Of a DNA stretch of 64,000 bases, positions 33,484-43,130 are shown piece by piece; positions within the stretch are counted from its first letter, which is position 1, and each line of letters begins with the position of its first letter. The notes below the pieces were generated by a model. That model did no database searches. It saw only the letters and a list, made by a program, of their open reading frames with translations, and was not told the origin of the DNA. The translations under genes and the position numbers were made by a program. Source of the stretch: Phycisphaerae bacterium (GTDB lineage Bacteria; Planctomycetota; Phycisphaerae; UBA1845; Fen-1342); the NCBI GenBank assembly GCA_028279405.1, contig JANQNU010000007.1:1-64000 (forward strand). Direction: 5' to 3'.

Positions 33484-34641
33484 ATGGGGACTTCGTCAAA
33501 AATCTCGTACACACCCCAGGGGTATTGTCCGCGGTGCGCGTATCCGATGGACGTCGGTGTTTGCCCGGAGTGCGGGTGTGAACTTCGGCGGATCCATCGT
33601 TTGGGAAGGCTGTATCGGTTGCGCAAGTGGGGCGTACGCGTTTGTGCGTGTCTGGCGTTCGTGGCGGGGCTGGCGTGGTCGGTTCATTACGGCGCGATAT
33701 GGTGGACCCCCGAATGGCGCTTGATCGAATTGGCGCATGGTCAGACCGTCCTGCAGTCGTGGGCGCATTCGACGGTCGAGATGCGCTGGGCCTATCGTCG
33801 TCAACGCGAGCAACGTCGATCGGCGCAGCAAAGGGCGGCGATTGAGGCGGAGATCGCGACGCTTGACGACCATCCATGGGCTGGCGTGTACATGGACTTG
33901 GACAGGCCCGGGCCTGCGATCTGGCTGGCGCCGCGAGAAGGGTATGTGGCGCCAGCGTGGGCGGCGGCGCCGCCACTCAAGATTCCCCGCATCGACTTCT
34001 CCGACTATGGCCGCATTGAGCCGCTAACGGACGGCAAACTTCGCCTGCATACGGCGGTCAACCCGGACGTCGGCGTGATCCCACGGACGGCGGTCTATTA
34101 TTTCAAGTGGGCCGAGCGCGACTGTGTCGTGCTAGGCGCGCAGATTTGGAGGTTCATCAATGCGTGCAACGCCGGGCGCGGGCAGTCGTTGTACTACTAT
34201 GAGCGCTCTCGGGCGTTCGGCGCGGTCCAATCGCCGTACTCTGTACCGGGGCCGGGTCAACCCGAGCTACCGACCCCGTTCCGGCGATACCTGCACGAGG
34301 TACCAGAGACAGCGCAGCTACACATCTACGAAGTATGGAGCGATTACCGCCGTTATCGCCCAACGGTCATGTACCTGGGGCCGAAGCTTGTCGGCCGCGG
34401 TCGCGGTGCCTTGCGATTCGACCCGGAGGTACTGCGTCCCTTTGTCGGAATGCAACTGTATGCCCACCCGGATGGGGATCTCCGCGTCATGGCAACCGTC
34501 ACAGACGCTGAGCAGGGGTTGGTAAAGCTGGAGTTTGATGCCCTCGGAGGCGCGTCAATAGAAGATTTCATCGCGTTGCACAGGATTGTGCTTTCGACGC
34601 GGGATGTACGGAGGAGGAACAACTTCGGCGAATGGGAATAG
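33484..34641 (+). CDS. Zinc-ribbon membrane protein, second of a tandem paralogous pair
   Basis: 385 residues from the ATG near GGGAA; a GTG 21 bases upstream is possible. It repeats the architecture of the preceding gene: zinc ribbon YCPRCAYPMDVGVCPECGC, one membrane segment, then 'LIELAHGQTVLQSWA', RWAYRRQREQ and HPWAGVY, then a long beta-rich domain. Sequence beyond these landmarks has diverged considerably, which suggests an old duplication with separate specialisation. It is followed by a hairpin at 34660-34685 and converges on pdxA. Confidence 0.65.
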   Translation: MGTSSKISYTPQGYCPRCAYPMDVGVCPECGCELRRIHRLGRLYRLRKWGVRVCACLAFVAGLAWSVHYGAIWWTPEWRLIELAHGQTVLQSWAHSTVEMRWAYRRQREQRRSAQQRAAIEAEIATLDDHPWAGVYMDLDRPGPAIWLAPREGYVAPAWAAAPPLKIPRIDFSDYGRIEPLTDGKLRLHTAVNPDVGVIPRTAVYYFKWAERDCVVLGAQIWRFINACNAGRGQSLYYYERSRAFGAVQSPYSVPGPGQPELPTPFRRYLHEVPETAQLHIYEVWSDYRRYRPTVMYLGPKLVGRGRGALRFDPEVLRPFVGMQLYAHPDGDLRVMATVTDAEQGLVKLEFDALGGASIEDFIALHRIVLSTRDVRRRNNFGEWE

Positions 34642-34659
34642 TATTGGCACAGTGGGCAA

Positions 34660-34685
34660 GGTACGTTCCGTTCGCGAAACGTACC
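34660..34685. terminator. Hairpin with UUCG loop between converging genes
   Basis: GGTACGTT and AACGTACC form an 8-bp stem; inside it a one-pair mismatch and CG-TTCG-CG add a stable UUCG tetraloop. It lies 18 bases past the second zinc-ribbon gene and before the converging pdxA end. It is a strong candidate for a bidirectional 3' end, although no T-run follows on either side. Confidence 0.5.
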
Positions 34686-34789
34686 GAATGTCGGCAGTGC
34701 GTTCCTTGAAATCCACTCTACGGAATTGTCCCAAAGCGATTGGTGATTCGGCATGTGACTGACCCTGGTGTCGTGACCGGACCGACCAT

Positions 34790-35869
34790 CTATGCCGGCG
34801 TGGATGCCTGGCGGTCCTCGGGGGCGGTGGTGCGCCGTTCCCGTCGACGATTTGCCAGTTTGATCGCCAGCTCGATCGCGGCGGTCATGCTGCCCGGGCT
34901 GGCCTGATTGCGGCCGGCGATGTCGAACGCCGTCCCGTGGTCCGGCGATGTCCGGACTACCGGCAAGCCGAGCGTCACGTTCACGGCGCGATCAAAAGCC
35001 GTCATCTTCAGCGGAATCAGGCCCTGGTCGTGATACATCGCCACGAGCCCGTCAAAACGCGCACGAACGTGCGGCAGGAATGCCGTATCCGGCGACAGAG
35101 GCCCGGTGACGTCGATGCCGTTGTTGCGGGCCATCGCGAGGGCCGGCTCGATGATTCGGCGTTCCTCGTCGCCGAGCAGCCCATCCTCGCCGGCGTGCGG
35201 GTTCAGGCCGAGGACGCCGATGCGCGGTCGGCGAATCCCAAACCAGTCACGCAGCGCCTGATCGAGCAGGTCGATCGGCTGATGTACGAGGCCGATGGTG
35301 AACGTGTTTCGCAGCTCCATCAACGGCAGGTGGTCGCTCGCGAGCGCGATGCGCAGGTCGTCGGCCACGAAGCTCATCGTGACCCGCTTGGTGTTGAAGT
35401 GAATGGACAACATCTCGGTGTGTCCACGCAGCCGAACGCGGGCCATGTGCCAGGCCTGTTTGCAGATCGGCCCGGTAACGAGTGCATCGAGACGATCTTC
35501 TTTCAACAGCCGGACACCCTCCTCGACGAATCGATAGGACGCCTGGCCGGCGATTTCGTTCGGCTCACGCTGGCCATTGACCCGTAGCGGCGAAAGCTCA
35601 TCGAAGTCTGCAACAAGCATCCCGCGGCGAACGGCGACGCGTCCGTCGTATGGCTCGCGCCACCAATAGGGCTGGATCTCGGCTTGGTCTGCGGCATACT
35701 CCAGCACGTCGTGCTGGCCGAGGATGACGAAACGCGCTTTTTGCCGGAGGGCAGGATCGTTGAGGGCCTTGACGATGACCTCCGGTCCGACGCCAAGTGG
35801 ATCGCCCATCGAGATTCCGACCAGCGGAAGCGGGTTGTCCGGGGCCGGGTCAGGCATGGAGGAATCCAT
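34790..35869 (-). CDS. pdxA: 4-hydroxythreonine-4-phosphate dehydrogenase PdxA
   Basis: 359 residues. Signature blocks: 'GISMGDPLGVGPEVIVKAL', ALVTGPICKQAW, GHTEML (metal-binding His), NPHAGEDG, MYHDQGLIPLK and VRTSPDHGTAFDIAG. PdxA oxidises 4-phosphohydroxythreonine in the deoxyxylulose-5-phosphate-dependent route to pyridoxal phosphate. The start overlaps the end of ribE by about 20 bases, so the two vitamin genes are coupled. An ATG 12 bases further in is an alternative start; neither has a strong ribosome-binding site. Confidence 0.93.
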   Translation of the reverse strand: MDSSMPDPAPDNPLPLVGISMGDPLGVGPEVIVKALNDPALRQKARFVILGQHDVLEYAADQAEIQPYWWREPYDGRVAVRRGMLVADFDELSPLRVNGQREPNEIAGQASYRFVEEGVRLLKEDRLDALVTGPICKQAWHMARVRLRGHTEMLSIHFNTKRVTMSFVADDLRIALASDHLPLMELRNTFTIGLVHQPIDLLDQALRDWFGIRRPRIGVLGLNPHAGEDGLLGDEERRIIEPALAMARNNGIDVTGPLSPDTAFLPHVRARFDGLVAMYHDQGLIPLKMTAFDRAVNVTLGLPVVRTSPDHGTAFDIAGRNQASPGSMTAAIELAIKLANRRRERRTTAPEDRQASTPA

Positions 35870-36509
35870 CCGCTTTGAGACGCGAGAGCGTGATTCCAGC
35901 TTCGTCGGCATTGCCGTCCATTCGCTTGAGCTGGTGAATCACCAGCCGCGCGAGAATGTCCGTTTCGATATTCACGGAATCGCCGACGGTGCGACTGCCG
36001 AGCGTCGTGCGTTCGAGCGTCGTCGGGATGAGTGCCACCGAAAAACAGCCGTCACGTACGTCAACGACGGTCAGGCTCACGCCGTCGATGGTGATGGAGC
36101 CCTTGGGGACGATGAACTCGAGCGCCGCGGCGGACGTCGGCCGGAACCAGCTCTTCCATTCGCCGGCCGTGCGATCGATGCGCTCGACGCGCGCTTGTCC
36201 ATCGACGTGCCCCTGGACGAAATGCCCGTCGATTCGGTCTCCGACACGCAGCGAACGTTCCACGTTGACGCGCGACCCGGGCGTGAGGCGTGCGAGGTTC
36301 GTCAGCCGCCAGGTTTCAGGAACGACGTCGAACCAGCCGACGCCCTGCTGCGAACGGGTCAGTGTGAGGCATACGCCGTTGATTGCGATCGACGCACCGA
36401 GAGCGAGTGAATCGAGCAGGTCGTTCAGCTCGACCGCTAGCCGAACGCCGGCTGAGGCGGGCTCGACTTGTCGCACGGGGCACATCTGTTCGACGATTCC
36501 GGCAAACAC
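35850..36509 (-). CDS. ribE: Riboflavin synthase alpha subunit
   Basis: 219 residues from a GTG start, with two lumazine-binding repeats: MFAGIVEQ at the N-terminus, then SIAINGVCLTLT and VQGHVDGQA in repeat 1, and KGSITIDGVSLTVV in repeat 2. The enzyme converts two 6,7-dimethyl-8-ribityllumazine molecules to riboflavin. It overlaps pdxA at its 3' end. The gene name follows the common ribE usage (ribC in E. coli). A TACAAT hexamer (minus strand, 36576-36571) about 62 bases upstream may be its -10; no FMN riboswitch is recognisable there. Confidence 0.93.
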   Translation of the reverse strand: MFAGIVEQMCPVRQVEPASAGVRLAVELNDLLDSLALGASIAINGVCLTLTRSQQGVGWFDVVPETWRLTNLARLTPGSRVNVERSLRVGDRIDGHFVQGHVDGQARVERIDRTAGEWKSWFRPTSAAALEFIVPKGSITIDGVSLTVVDVRDGCFSVALIPTTLERTTLGSRTVGDSVNIETDILARLVIHQLKRMDGNADEAGITLSRLKADGFLHA

Positions 36510-36650
36510 GGCTGTTCATCCTCTGGTTTCGTAGTCCGCTCTACGGTCGCGAAGCACGTCGAAACGATGGATTGTACCCCGCCCGGCAATGGAAGCGTAG
36601 CAGAAAGTGTTGACGCGCTGGGGCACGCGCGTCTTTCGTGGCCTGTGAAC

Positions 36651-37892
36651 TTAGCGCCTGGTAGCCATTCGCGGCGTGCGGCCATCGCGTAGGAACAGAT
36701 AGTACAGTCGGCCGTCGGCAGCAGTCGTGCCGGCCAGCTCAGCGGCTCCGTCTCCGACGCCGAAGTATAGGTCGCAGCGGCCTGCTGCGCGGATGGCACC
36801 GCCGGTGTCCTGATCGAGTGCAAATCCCGAGTACGGACGATCGACGAGCCGGCCTTCGTATCGGACGGGCAGACGGGTGTCGAGGAAAGCCAAGCACCCG
36901 GCGGGGAATACGGCCTTGTCCGTGGCCACTGTACGAAACTTCGTTACCGGTACATTGATGCTACCGAATGGTCCGCCGCGCGACTCCTGGAAGAAGACGA
37001 AGCGGTCGTTCTTCCAGATGTATGGCCAGACATGGGTCGGATTCTGGCGAAAATAGGCGATCATGGCTTGCAGCGAGAGTTGGGCGGCGGCAATCCGGCC
37101 GTCCTCGACGAGTGCGTGGCCGACGGATGCGTAGGCATGGCCGTTGTTGCCGGCGTATCCCAGTTCGAGCAGATCGCCAGTCTCGAGGCGCAGTCGGGCC
37201 GACCCCTGCACGTTGACGACGTAGGCCTCGAACGGGTCGGTCAGCCATGCAATCTCATCACCGCGAAGCAGTTGCGATCGGTCGATTTCCTCGCGCGTGG
37301 GATAGGGCACGAGTTGCCCGTTGGGTAGCCGCCGGCCGAGCGTTCGTCCGCGTTCGTCCTTGATCAGGTCGCGCGGCAGGCGGTACAGCGGATAACGGAA
37401 GCGCTCATCGCGCGTTCGTCGGCCCTCGAAAATCGGTGTGTAGTAACCGGTGACGTGAACACGGCCACGTCCGTCCCAGCCGACGGATTGATAGAGATCG
37501 AACCGTGCGCGAATCAGCTCTACGAAACTCCGGGCGTTCTTCGCCTGATCGAGAATCTCCAGCATCGCGATCAATGACGCGCGCGCCTGCGCGTGCGTGA
37601 CCTCGCCGTAGGGAAAACGGGCGTGACTGGATGGCCGGTCGAAGTACGCGAGGCTCTGTCGGATCGCGTCTTCGAGGCCGGCGTCATCGCCGAACGCGCG
37701 CGAGAGGTCCGGCCAGGCTTCCAAGGGGATTTTCCGGAGGGCCAGCGCCCCGGGCGGGAGCGGTTTTGCGTAGTCAACGTCTGCCGCCGGCGCGTGTTGG
37801 GGCTGGGGATTCCACGGCTCGAGGCGCTCGCGTTGGCAGGCAAGCGTTGAGAGCGGTAGCAAAGCGGTTATGATTTCCCGGTATCGGCGCAT
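36651..37892 (-). CDS. mltA: MltA-type membrane-bound lytic transglycosylase
   Basis: 413 residues from the ATG behind a strong GGAAGGAG. The signal peptide ends LSTLAC, so it is a lipoprotein. The catalytic domain has TGYYTPIFEG, the YPLYR block, EAYVVNVQGSARLRL and the C-terminal 3D-type motif DQDTGGAI..GRCDLYFG with the conserved Asp. It cleaves glycan strands of peptidoglycan to anhydromuropeptides. Presence of a murein hydrolase and of an amidase two genes away supports a peptidoglycan wall. It diverges from the large exported protein. Confidence 0.9.
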   Translation of the reverse strand: MRRYREIITALLPLSTLACQRERLEPWNPQPQHAPAADVDYAKPLPPGALALRKIPLEAWPDLSRAFGDDAGLEDAIRQSLAYFDRPSSHARFPYGEVTHAQARASLIAMLEILDQAKNARSFVELIRARFDLYQSVGWDGRGRVHVTGYYTPIFEGRRTRDERFRYPLYRLPRDLIKDERGRTLGRRLPNGQLVPYPTREEIDRSQLLRGDEIAWLTDPFEAYVVNVQGSARLRLETGDLLELGYAGNNGHAYASVGHALVEDGRIAAAQLSLQAMIAYFRQNPTHVWPYIWKNDRFVFFQESRGGPFGSINVPVTKFRTVATDKAVFPAGCLAFLDTRLPVRYEGRLVDRPYSGFALDQDTGGAIRAAGRCDLYFGVGDGAAELAGTTAADGRLYYLFLRDGRTPRMATRR

Positions 37893-38046
37893 GGTCCGGC
37901 TCCTTCCGGTCCCGAAATCGGCAATCCTTTGCACGACATGTTCATAACGACCTGTAGCGCCAGATTCTGCGGGCAAGCCGTCAGCGCGGCAAGCGCCCGA
38001 CGAGCCGTAAGAGAATTTTTAGCCGTCGACGCTGGGAGAAAGAGGC

Positions 38047-41000
38047 ATGCAACAGTCGCGTCACGTTCTGCTGTCACTGACAATCCTGACCCTGGGGTCG
38101 CTCGTGCGTGCGGACGAGCCGGCATCTGAGGCGCCGCCGACCGCACCCGCACCGTCTCCGGAAACGGTAACGATTCAATTGAAACCAAGTGAGGCAGATC
38201 GCGTCGACCCGCCGATCCGCTTCACGGCGCGTTTTACGGCGGAGGACCTGACCGCATTGCTGCTCGACCACACTGATGAGCTGCCGCTGGCACTTCGCAT
38301 CAATTCGGGAGCGACCCGTGACGCCTTGGAACGGGTGAACATGGGCGTGCTGGCGAAAACGCTTGCGGGCTATCTGGCGGAACACTTCCCGCAGCGGTTC
38401 GATCCGGGCCGCGACCTGATTTCCAAGCCTGTGGAAACGGAGAATCAGGTTGCGCTGCAGGTAGATGGCTGGAAGGCGCCGACCTACTCCGGACCGCGTA
38501 CCGAGATCGCTGGTTTCCTGATTCACGATGTTACCGAGCGCGAATACATCCGCGTCTCGGCGCGGGTAATGCAAACGGCGCGTCAGCTGCTCGATTCCGG
38601 CGACCCCCTGCTGGATCGTCAGTCTGAGGAGTACTACCGCCTGCTGGCCCAGGGTGAGCTGGATCAGTTGATGGCAATCGCAGCGGAAGAGGAGCGTGTG
38701 GCGGACGAGCGAGAGCAGGCCCGCCGACAAATCGGCGCAGCGCTCGGCGTGGTGGATCCGACCAACGGTGCGCCGACCGGTAAGGCAGCGCAGTGGTTGA
38801 AGGAAACACGCCGCTACTCATATATCGTCAAGGAGGGGAAGTTCATCGAACGATTGCGACCGGTTGTCCAGGCCCTGAACACGCGCGTGGCGCTGTCGGG
38901 ATTCTCTCCGCCCAACCCGCTCGATCAGGCAGGCGTCCATTTTGACCCGGACCTCGGTGACGTGGACATCGTCCTGCCGCGTTCGATGGTGGCTCAGTTC
39001 CTGGAACTGGCCGACGGCCTCGAGAAGCGAATGGCTGAGGATTACATCATCAGTATCGAGGCAGTGCGACTGACCGACCGAGAGATCGTGAATGGGGCCG
39101 TCGCGTCACGGCTCAATGCGCAGGTGCAGGGCGTGCACGACGTGCAGCGCTTCAACTCGGAGGCGGTGATTCGTCGGCTGGGACTGAACTCTCTGATGGC
39201 CGTGGCCAACCAGCAGTTGCAGCTTGCAACGCTACGGTCGATTGCGACGGGTGCGTTCCCGGACGGCGTCGGACCGGTGACGATTGCCTCGCCGGAATTG
39301 CCCGGTGTCCGGATGGCCCCGGAGGCGACGACGATCGGCAGCACCTTCTCCGTTGGGGCGGACGACATTTTCTTCGACGGTCGCGAGCAGCGCTATGGGT
39401 TCAGCTATGTCGGCCCGGACGGGATCGAGCACTCACTATCCTTGGACATCGTCGACAGCTTGCGCGAGTTCTGGGACCGCATCGAGCGCAATCTGATCGT
39501 GCACAAGATCAAGAAGGACGACGTGCTGACCAAGTTCACCGTGCCGGTCGGGCCGGAGACGAAGACCTACGAGGGTCTGGCGGCGCTGATCTCACAGGAG
39601 GACCAGCAGTTGATCGTCGCCACCGGTACCGGCGCCATTAGTGAGATCAGCGCGACGGCCGGCACGTGGCTGGTGATCAACGACTTCGAGATCTCGCCGA
39701 TTCCCGGTTCGTCCACGACGTTGAGCCGCGAAGAGAACGAGGCGCTGACCGACAGCGTACTGATGACGATGCTGATGCGCGACCCCTTGATTGAGAGTGA
39801 GACCAAGCTCCAGCTACTGGAGGCAACGGACGAGGGCGCCCTGCGCGCGCTGCTTCAGCGTCACTTCCAGCAGAACAAGAGCCGCAAGGCAGGTTTGCAT
39901 CACGGGGCTCGCGTATACGAGGAAGTGTTCGAACAGCGCGAGCTGCAGGTCAAGGCGGATGCCGCGGTCGAGAAGAAGGAGCGCAACTCGATCATCACGC
40001 TCAACTTCTTTTCGAGCCAGGGTAACATCATCCAATCGCCCGGCGCTACCCAGCTCGGTGCGGCCAACGACCTGACATCCTTCACGACGGAGCTGCGGCC
40101 GAACATGGTTACGCCGATCTCGTCGTTCTTCACGCGTCAGGGAAGTGGGGCCACCGGAACCTCGCCGCTCTCCGGGATCGACCAGGGTGAGCAACGCAAC
40201 AGCGACAAGACCATGACCCACCTGGTGATCCGGGCCCGTTTCCCGAATGCCGAGCGCGAGCGACGGGACCTCGAAGAGGGTCGTCACCTGGGGTATTTCA
40301 AGCTGCCGCTGACGCGTGAGCACGAGAGCAAGGTCGAATTGCCGCTGCTCTCGAGTTCCGAGCATCCGCTGGATCGTCTGGCCGGGTTGCGGTTTGGCCT
40401 GATCTTCGAAACGTTGAACCCGGAACGTGTTCGCAAACCGTTTTCGCTGCTCAATCCCAATCGCTTCCCCGGGACGGTGCGGGAGGACGTACATGAAGCC
40501 GCAATGACGCGGATGCTGATGATGGCCCGGATCATTGCCGACTCGCCGGGGCGCGACGAGGGCCTGACGCGCGACTATAAGACACGCTTCATCATTGCCG
40601 TGCGATCGCTGCTCGAATACGACGAGGACTTCTTCGATGCGCCGAACTTCGCGTTGCGGAATCTCGCGCAGTGGAACGATCCCGACCGTATCAGTGTCGC
40701 GCTCAATAACAGTCCCAATCGTTTTGCCCTCGACCGGCTGATCGCGATGCTCGATGAGATCGGCGTCCTGTTGATTCCGGATGAGTACGACGAAAAGCAC
40801 CTCGCACGCGCCAGGAAGGACTTCCTGGGGCCGAAGCGACTCGTGCCGCTGACGAAAGAAGAGCTGCGCACGCTGCGCCGAGATGTCGCAATTCACTTCC
40901 TCCGGACCCAGGAAGCCTGCGGCGATGCCTTCCTTGAAGCGACCTCCAACATCCTGGGCCTTGGTACCTATCGGAACGAGCGCAAGCGCATCCTGAATAC

Positions 41001-41244
41001 ACCGTTGCACAGTTACCGTGACCTGGTGATCTTCGCGCGTGGCGGGCGCCGTCACAGCGATCCCGAGGCCTACGAGGCGGCATGTGACGATTTCCTGCTG
41101 CTGAAGGACGGCGGCTACCGGGGCAAGCTGTTCGAACCGTCCTTTCTCGGTCTGGAGCACATGGCCAAGGATCGGCGGAAGTTCGTCCGGCACGGCCCCG
41201 AAATCCTCGAAGAGGCCAATCGCTGGCAGCCCTATCGCTTTTGA
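38047..41244 (+). CDS. Large exported protein of unknown function
   Basis: 1065 residues with a signal peptide cleaved near LVRADEP. No known domain was recognised. The protein is rich in charged alpha-helical stretches (around 200-260 and 590-660, possibly coiled coil) and has a serine/threonine-rich beta segment near 680-740. A middle segment (about 430-530: 'FSYVGPDGIEHSLSLDIVDS', 'VPVGPETKTYEG') has alternating hydrophobic residues like outer-membrane or secretin-type beta structure, but I could not match it to secretins. It lies between mltA (divergent) and an amidase lipoprotein, so an envelope role is likely. The codon use looks like that of its neighbours. Confidence 0.65.
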   Translation: MQQSRHVLLSLTILTLGSLVRADEPASEAPPTAPAPSPETVTIQLKPSEADRVDPPIRFTARFTAEDLTALLLDHTDELPLALRINSGATRDALERVNMGVLAKTLAGYLAEHFPQRFDPGRDLISKPVETENQVALQVDGWKAPTYSGPRTEIAGFLIHDVTEREYIRVSARVMQTARQLLDSGDPLLDRQSEEYYRLLAQGELDQLMAIAAEEERVADEREQARRQIGAALGVVDPTNGAPTGKAAQWLKETRRYSYIVKEGKFIERLRPVVQALNTRVALSGFSPPNPLDQAGVHFDPDLGDVDIVLPRSMVAQFLELADGLEKRMAEDYIISIEAVRLTDREIVNGAVASRLNAQVQGVHDVQRFNSEAVIRRLGLNSLMAVANQQLQLATLRSIATGAFPDGVGPVTIASPELPGVRMAPEATTIGSTFSVGADDIFFDGREQRYGFSYVGPDGIEHSLSLDIVDSLREFWDRIERNLIVHKIKKDDVLTKFTVPVGPETKTYEGLAALISQEDQQLIVATGTGAISEISATAGTWLVINDFEISPIPGSSTTLSREENEALTDSVLMTMLMRDPLIESETKLQLLEATDEGALRALLQRHFQQNKSRKAGLHHGARVYEEVFEQRELQVKADAAVEKKERNSIITLNFFSSQGNIIQSPGATQLGAANDLTSFTTELRPNMVTPISSFFTRQGSGATGTSPLSGIDQGEQRNSDKTMTHLVIRARFPNAERERRDLEEGRHLGYFKLPLTREHESKVELPLLSSSEHPLDRLAGLRFGLIFETLNPERVRKPFSLLNPNRFPGTVREDVHEAAMTRMLMMARIIADSPGRDEGLTRDYKTRFIIAVRSLLEYDEDFFDAPNFALRNLAQWNDPDRISVALNNSPNRFALDRLIAMLDEIGVLLIPDEYDEKHLARARKDFLGPKRLVPLTKEELRTLRRDVAIHFLRTQEACGDAFLEATSNILGLGTYRNERKRILNTPLHSYRDLVIFARGGRRHSDPEAYEAACDDFLLLKDGGYRGKLFEPSFLGLEHMAKDRRKFVRHGPEILEEANRWQPYRF

Positions 41245-41358
41245 TGCGGCGCACCGACGTCAGTGGGATTTGATCGACGTGTAGCGGCGCGTGACGGTCG
41301 TGAGCGGCTACTCCGGCCAATGCGCGCCGCCGGCCATACTCGAACGAAAGGACGGAAC

Positions 41359-42345
41359 GTGTACAACACCGCTCGAATCCGGCGTCTGACCGTGGCTGCG
41401 CCCGTGCTCATGTTGGCCATCGGCTGTGCTACACCCTATGGTCGACCGGGCCAGCCGGCCGATCGGCTCGGCGACGAGATCATGGTAGCTGGTCGGCTCT
41501 TTCACACTGGAGCGCCGGTCGTTCTTTGGACCGACGCGGGCGGTTATGACGCCTATCGTGCGGAATGTCGCTTCACGGATCGGCTTGCGCCGCGTCGGCC
41601 GGTGAGCGATGCGCCCATCCGCTACGGCACCTGGCGCCGTCGATTGCCGGCGGAGTTGCTGGAGCAGGTGCGGGCCGAAGGCTGGACACTACCGACGTTG
41701 CAGCAGGCCGTCACGCAGTTCGTACTGCATTACGACGTCTGCGGCTATTCGCGCCGATGCTTTGAGGTGCTGCATGACCTGCGCGGATTGAGCGTACATT
41801 TCATGCTCGACATTGACGGCACGATCTACCAGACGCTCGACGTCAAGGAGCGCGCCTGGCACGCCGGCACCGCCAACGACCGCAGTGTCGGTATCGAGAT
41901 CGCCAATATCGGCGCCTATCCGAACATGAGTACCCTGAACAAGTGGTACGCGACGAACGATGGCGGCGAGGTGACGATCACGCTGCCGGATAGGGCCGGC
42001 GATGGCGGCCTGCGAACGCCGAGCTATGTCGGCCGACCGTCAGGGGGTGCGGTGATCACCGGGGAGATCAACGGTCGCGAGCTGATGCAATATGACCTCA
42101 CGGATGCCCAGTACGACTCGCTCGTCAAGCTGACGGCGACGCTATGCACGGTCCTCCCTGAGATCCGCGTCGATTACCCACGGGATGCCGACGGTACCCT
42201 GCGTACCGACGCGCTCTCCGCCGACGAACTCTCGGCGTACACCGGCCTCATCGGCCACTACCACATCACGACCGGCAAGTCCGATCCCGGCCCGGCCTTC
42301 GACTGGGAACGGCTTGTCGCCGGCGTCAAGAAAGCGATGCGATAG
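41359..42345 (+). CDS. N-acetylmuramoyl-L-alanine amidase lipoprotein (Amidase_2)
   Basis: 328 residues from a GTG preceded by AAAGGACGGAAC; a longer upstream frame has no site. The signal peptide ends LAIGC, so it is lipid-anchored. The AmpD/T7-lysozyme fold is shown by FVLHYDVCG (first zinc His), 'HFMLDIDGTIYQTLDVKERA', AWHAG (second His), 'RSVGIEIANIG' and GHYHITTGKSDPGPAF, the usual GH..I..GK.DPGP end. It should cut the bond between muramic acid and the stem peptide. A long insert separates the last two blocks. It is 114 bases downstream of the large exported protein. Confidence 0.87.
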   Translation: MYNTARIRRLTVAAPVLMLAIGCATPYGRPGQPADRLGDEIMVAGRLFHTGAPVVLWTDAGGYDAYRAECRFTDRLAPRRPVSDAPIRYGTWRRRLPAELLEQVRAEGWTLPTLQQAVTQFVLHYDVCGYSRRCFEVLHDLRGLSVHFMLDIDGTIYQTLDVKERAWHAGTANDRSVGIEIANIGAYPNMSTLNKWYATNDGGEVTITLPDRAGDGGLRTPSYVGRPSGGAVITGEINGRELMQYDLTDAQYDSLVKLTATLCTVLPEIRVDYPRDADGTLRTDALSADELSAYTGLIGHYHITTGKSDPGPAFDWERLVAGVKKAMR

Positions 42346-42371
42346 GGTCTGATCGAAGAGGAGCCGGACCC

Positions 42372-42629
42372 ATGGAACACAACGACGAGACCAACGCTGT
42401 GTTGTGCGAGATTCGCGATTTGCTGCGTACGTCGACGGCTGACGAGCGGACCTACCGCGACGAGATGCGCGCCCAGATGAAACTATCGATGGAGCGTCAG
42501 GCCGAGGCGGTCCGCAATCAGCGCGTTGCCATGCTCGCTGGGGTGGTCGTGCTGTTGGCGGGCATCGCAGTGATTACTTGGTTGTTGCGCGGACTCGCGT
42601 GCAGTCCGGGGCCCGGTCCGGGTACGTGA
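42372..42629 (+). CDS. Small membrane protein
   Basis: 85 residues: an acidic, helical N-terminal half (about 1-50) and one membrane segment (about 53-72). GAGGAG lies eight bases before the ATG. The stop overlaps the start of the next gene (GTGA). No family assigned; the architecture is that of small membrane-anchored coiled-coil proteins. Confidence 0.55.
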   Translation: MEHNDETNAVLCEIRDLLRTSTADERTYRDEMRAQMKLSMERQAEAVRNQRVAMLAGVVVLLAGIAVITWLLRGLACSPGPGPGT

Positions 42630-43000
42630 CGGACGACAAATCGATTCGCTATGCACGCGGCCGCCCACCGAAGCCCAAGATCGACTTCGGGTGGATCCTG
42701 CTGGGCCTCGCTTGCCTGATCTTTGTGGGCCTCGCTTATCTGGCCGAGCCGCATGGCGGTGATTGGGTTCGCGGCGTTTACATGAGCGCCGCGACGCTCG
42801 CCGTCAACGTCTTGGGGTTCTGGTGCTTTGTTCGCGCATGTTGGAGAGCGCGCCGAATTCAGGAGCGGGACCTGACGCCGAGCGAGGGGCTGCAGTTGTT
42901 CGTTTCGGCCGCAATCGTCTTCCTGTTTTGCTGCGGAGGAGGACCCGCAAGCCCAGAGCTGGTCATAGACCGCTTCTGGGACGCCGTCGCGCGTCGGTAG
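42626..43000 (+). CDS. Small two- or three-span membrane protein
   Basis: 124 residues from the GTG that overlaps the preceding stop. Membrane segments lie near residues 20-40, 50-75 and 95-112. No family assigned. It ends 180 bases before the PEP-CTERM gene, with a promoter/operator region between, so the two small membrane genes form a separate unit from the PEP-CTERM operon. Confidence 0.5.
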   Translation: MTDDKSIRYARGRPPKPKIDFGWILLGLACLIFVGLAYLAEPHGGDWVRGVYMSAATLAVNVLGFWCFVRACWRARRIQERDLTPSEGLQLFVSAAIVFLFCCGGGPASPELVIDRFWDAVARR

Positions 43001-43110
43001 CCGAGGGTCGCGGTTTCCCGATTTCGTCCGTGTTCGAACGTCCTAACGACGGGAATTGGCGGCGTTTTGCCGGAATTCTCGAATTTTTCTTGGACTTTCA
43101 CAAAACACAC

Positions 43111-43126
43111 GGCTACAAATGTAACT
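43111..43126. promoter_or_regulatory. BlaI/CopY-like operator, site 1
   Basis: GGCTACAAATGTAACT: the left half is the GGCTAC consensus and the centre reads TACA-AA-TGTA, the core of BlaI/MecI/CopY operators. A possible -10 (TACAAA) overlaps it, with TTGGAC 18 bases upstream. Site 2 starts exactly 20 bases downstream. Confidence 0.6.
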
Positions 43127-43130
43127 GAAC

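Noticed and set aside
36510-36650. FMN riboswitch before ribE
   Set aside because: The 141-base gap lacks the conserved FMN aptamer blocks (AGGATAT-type and GATTCxGT-type). Only a possible -10 is seen.
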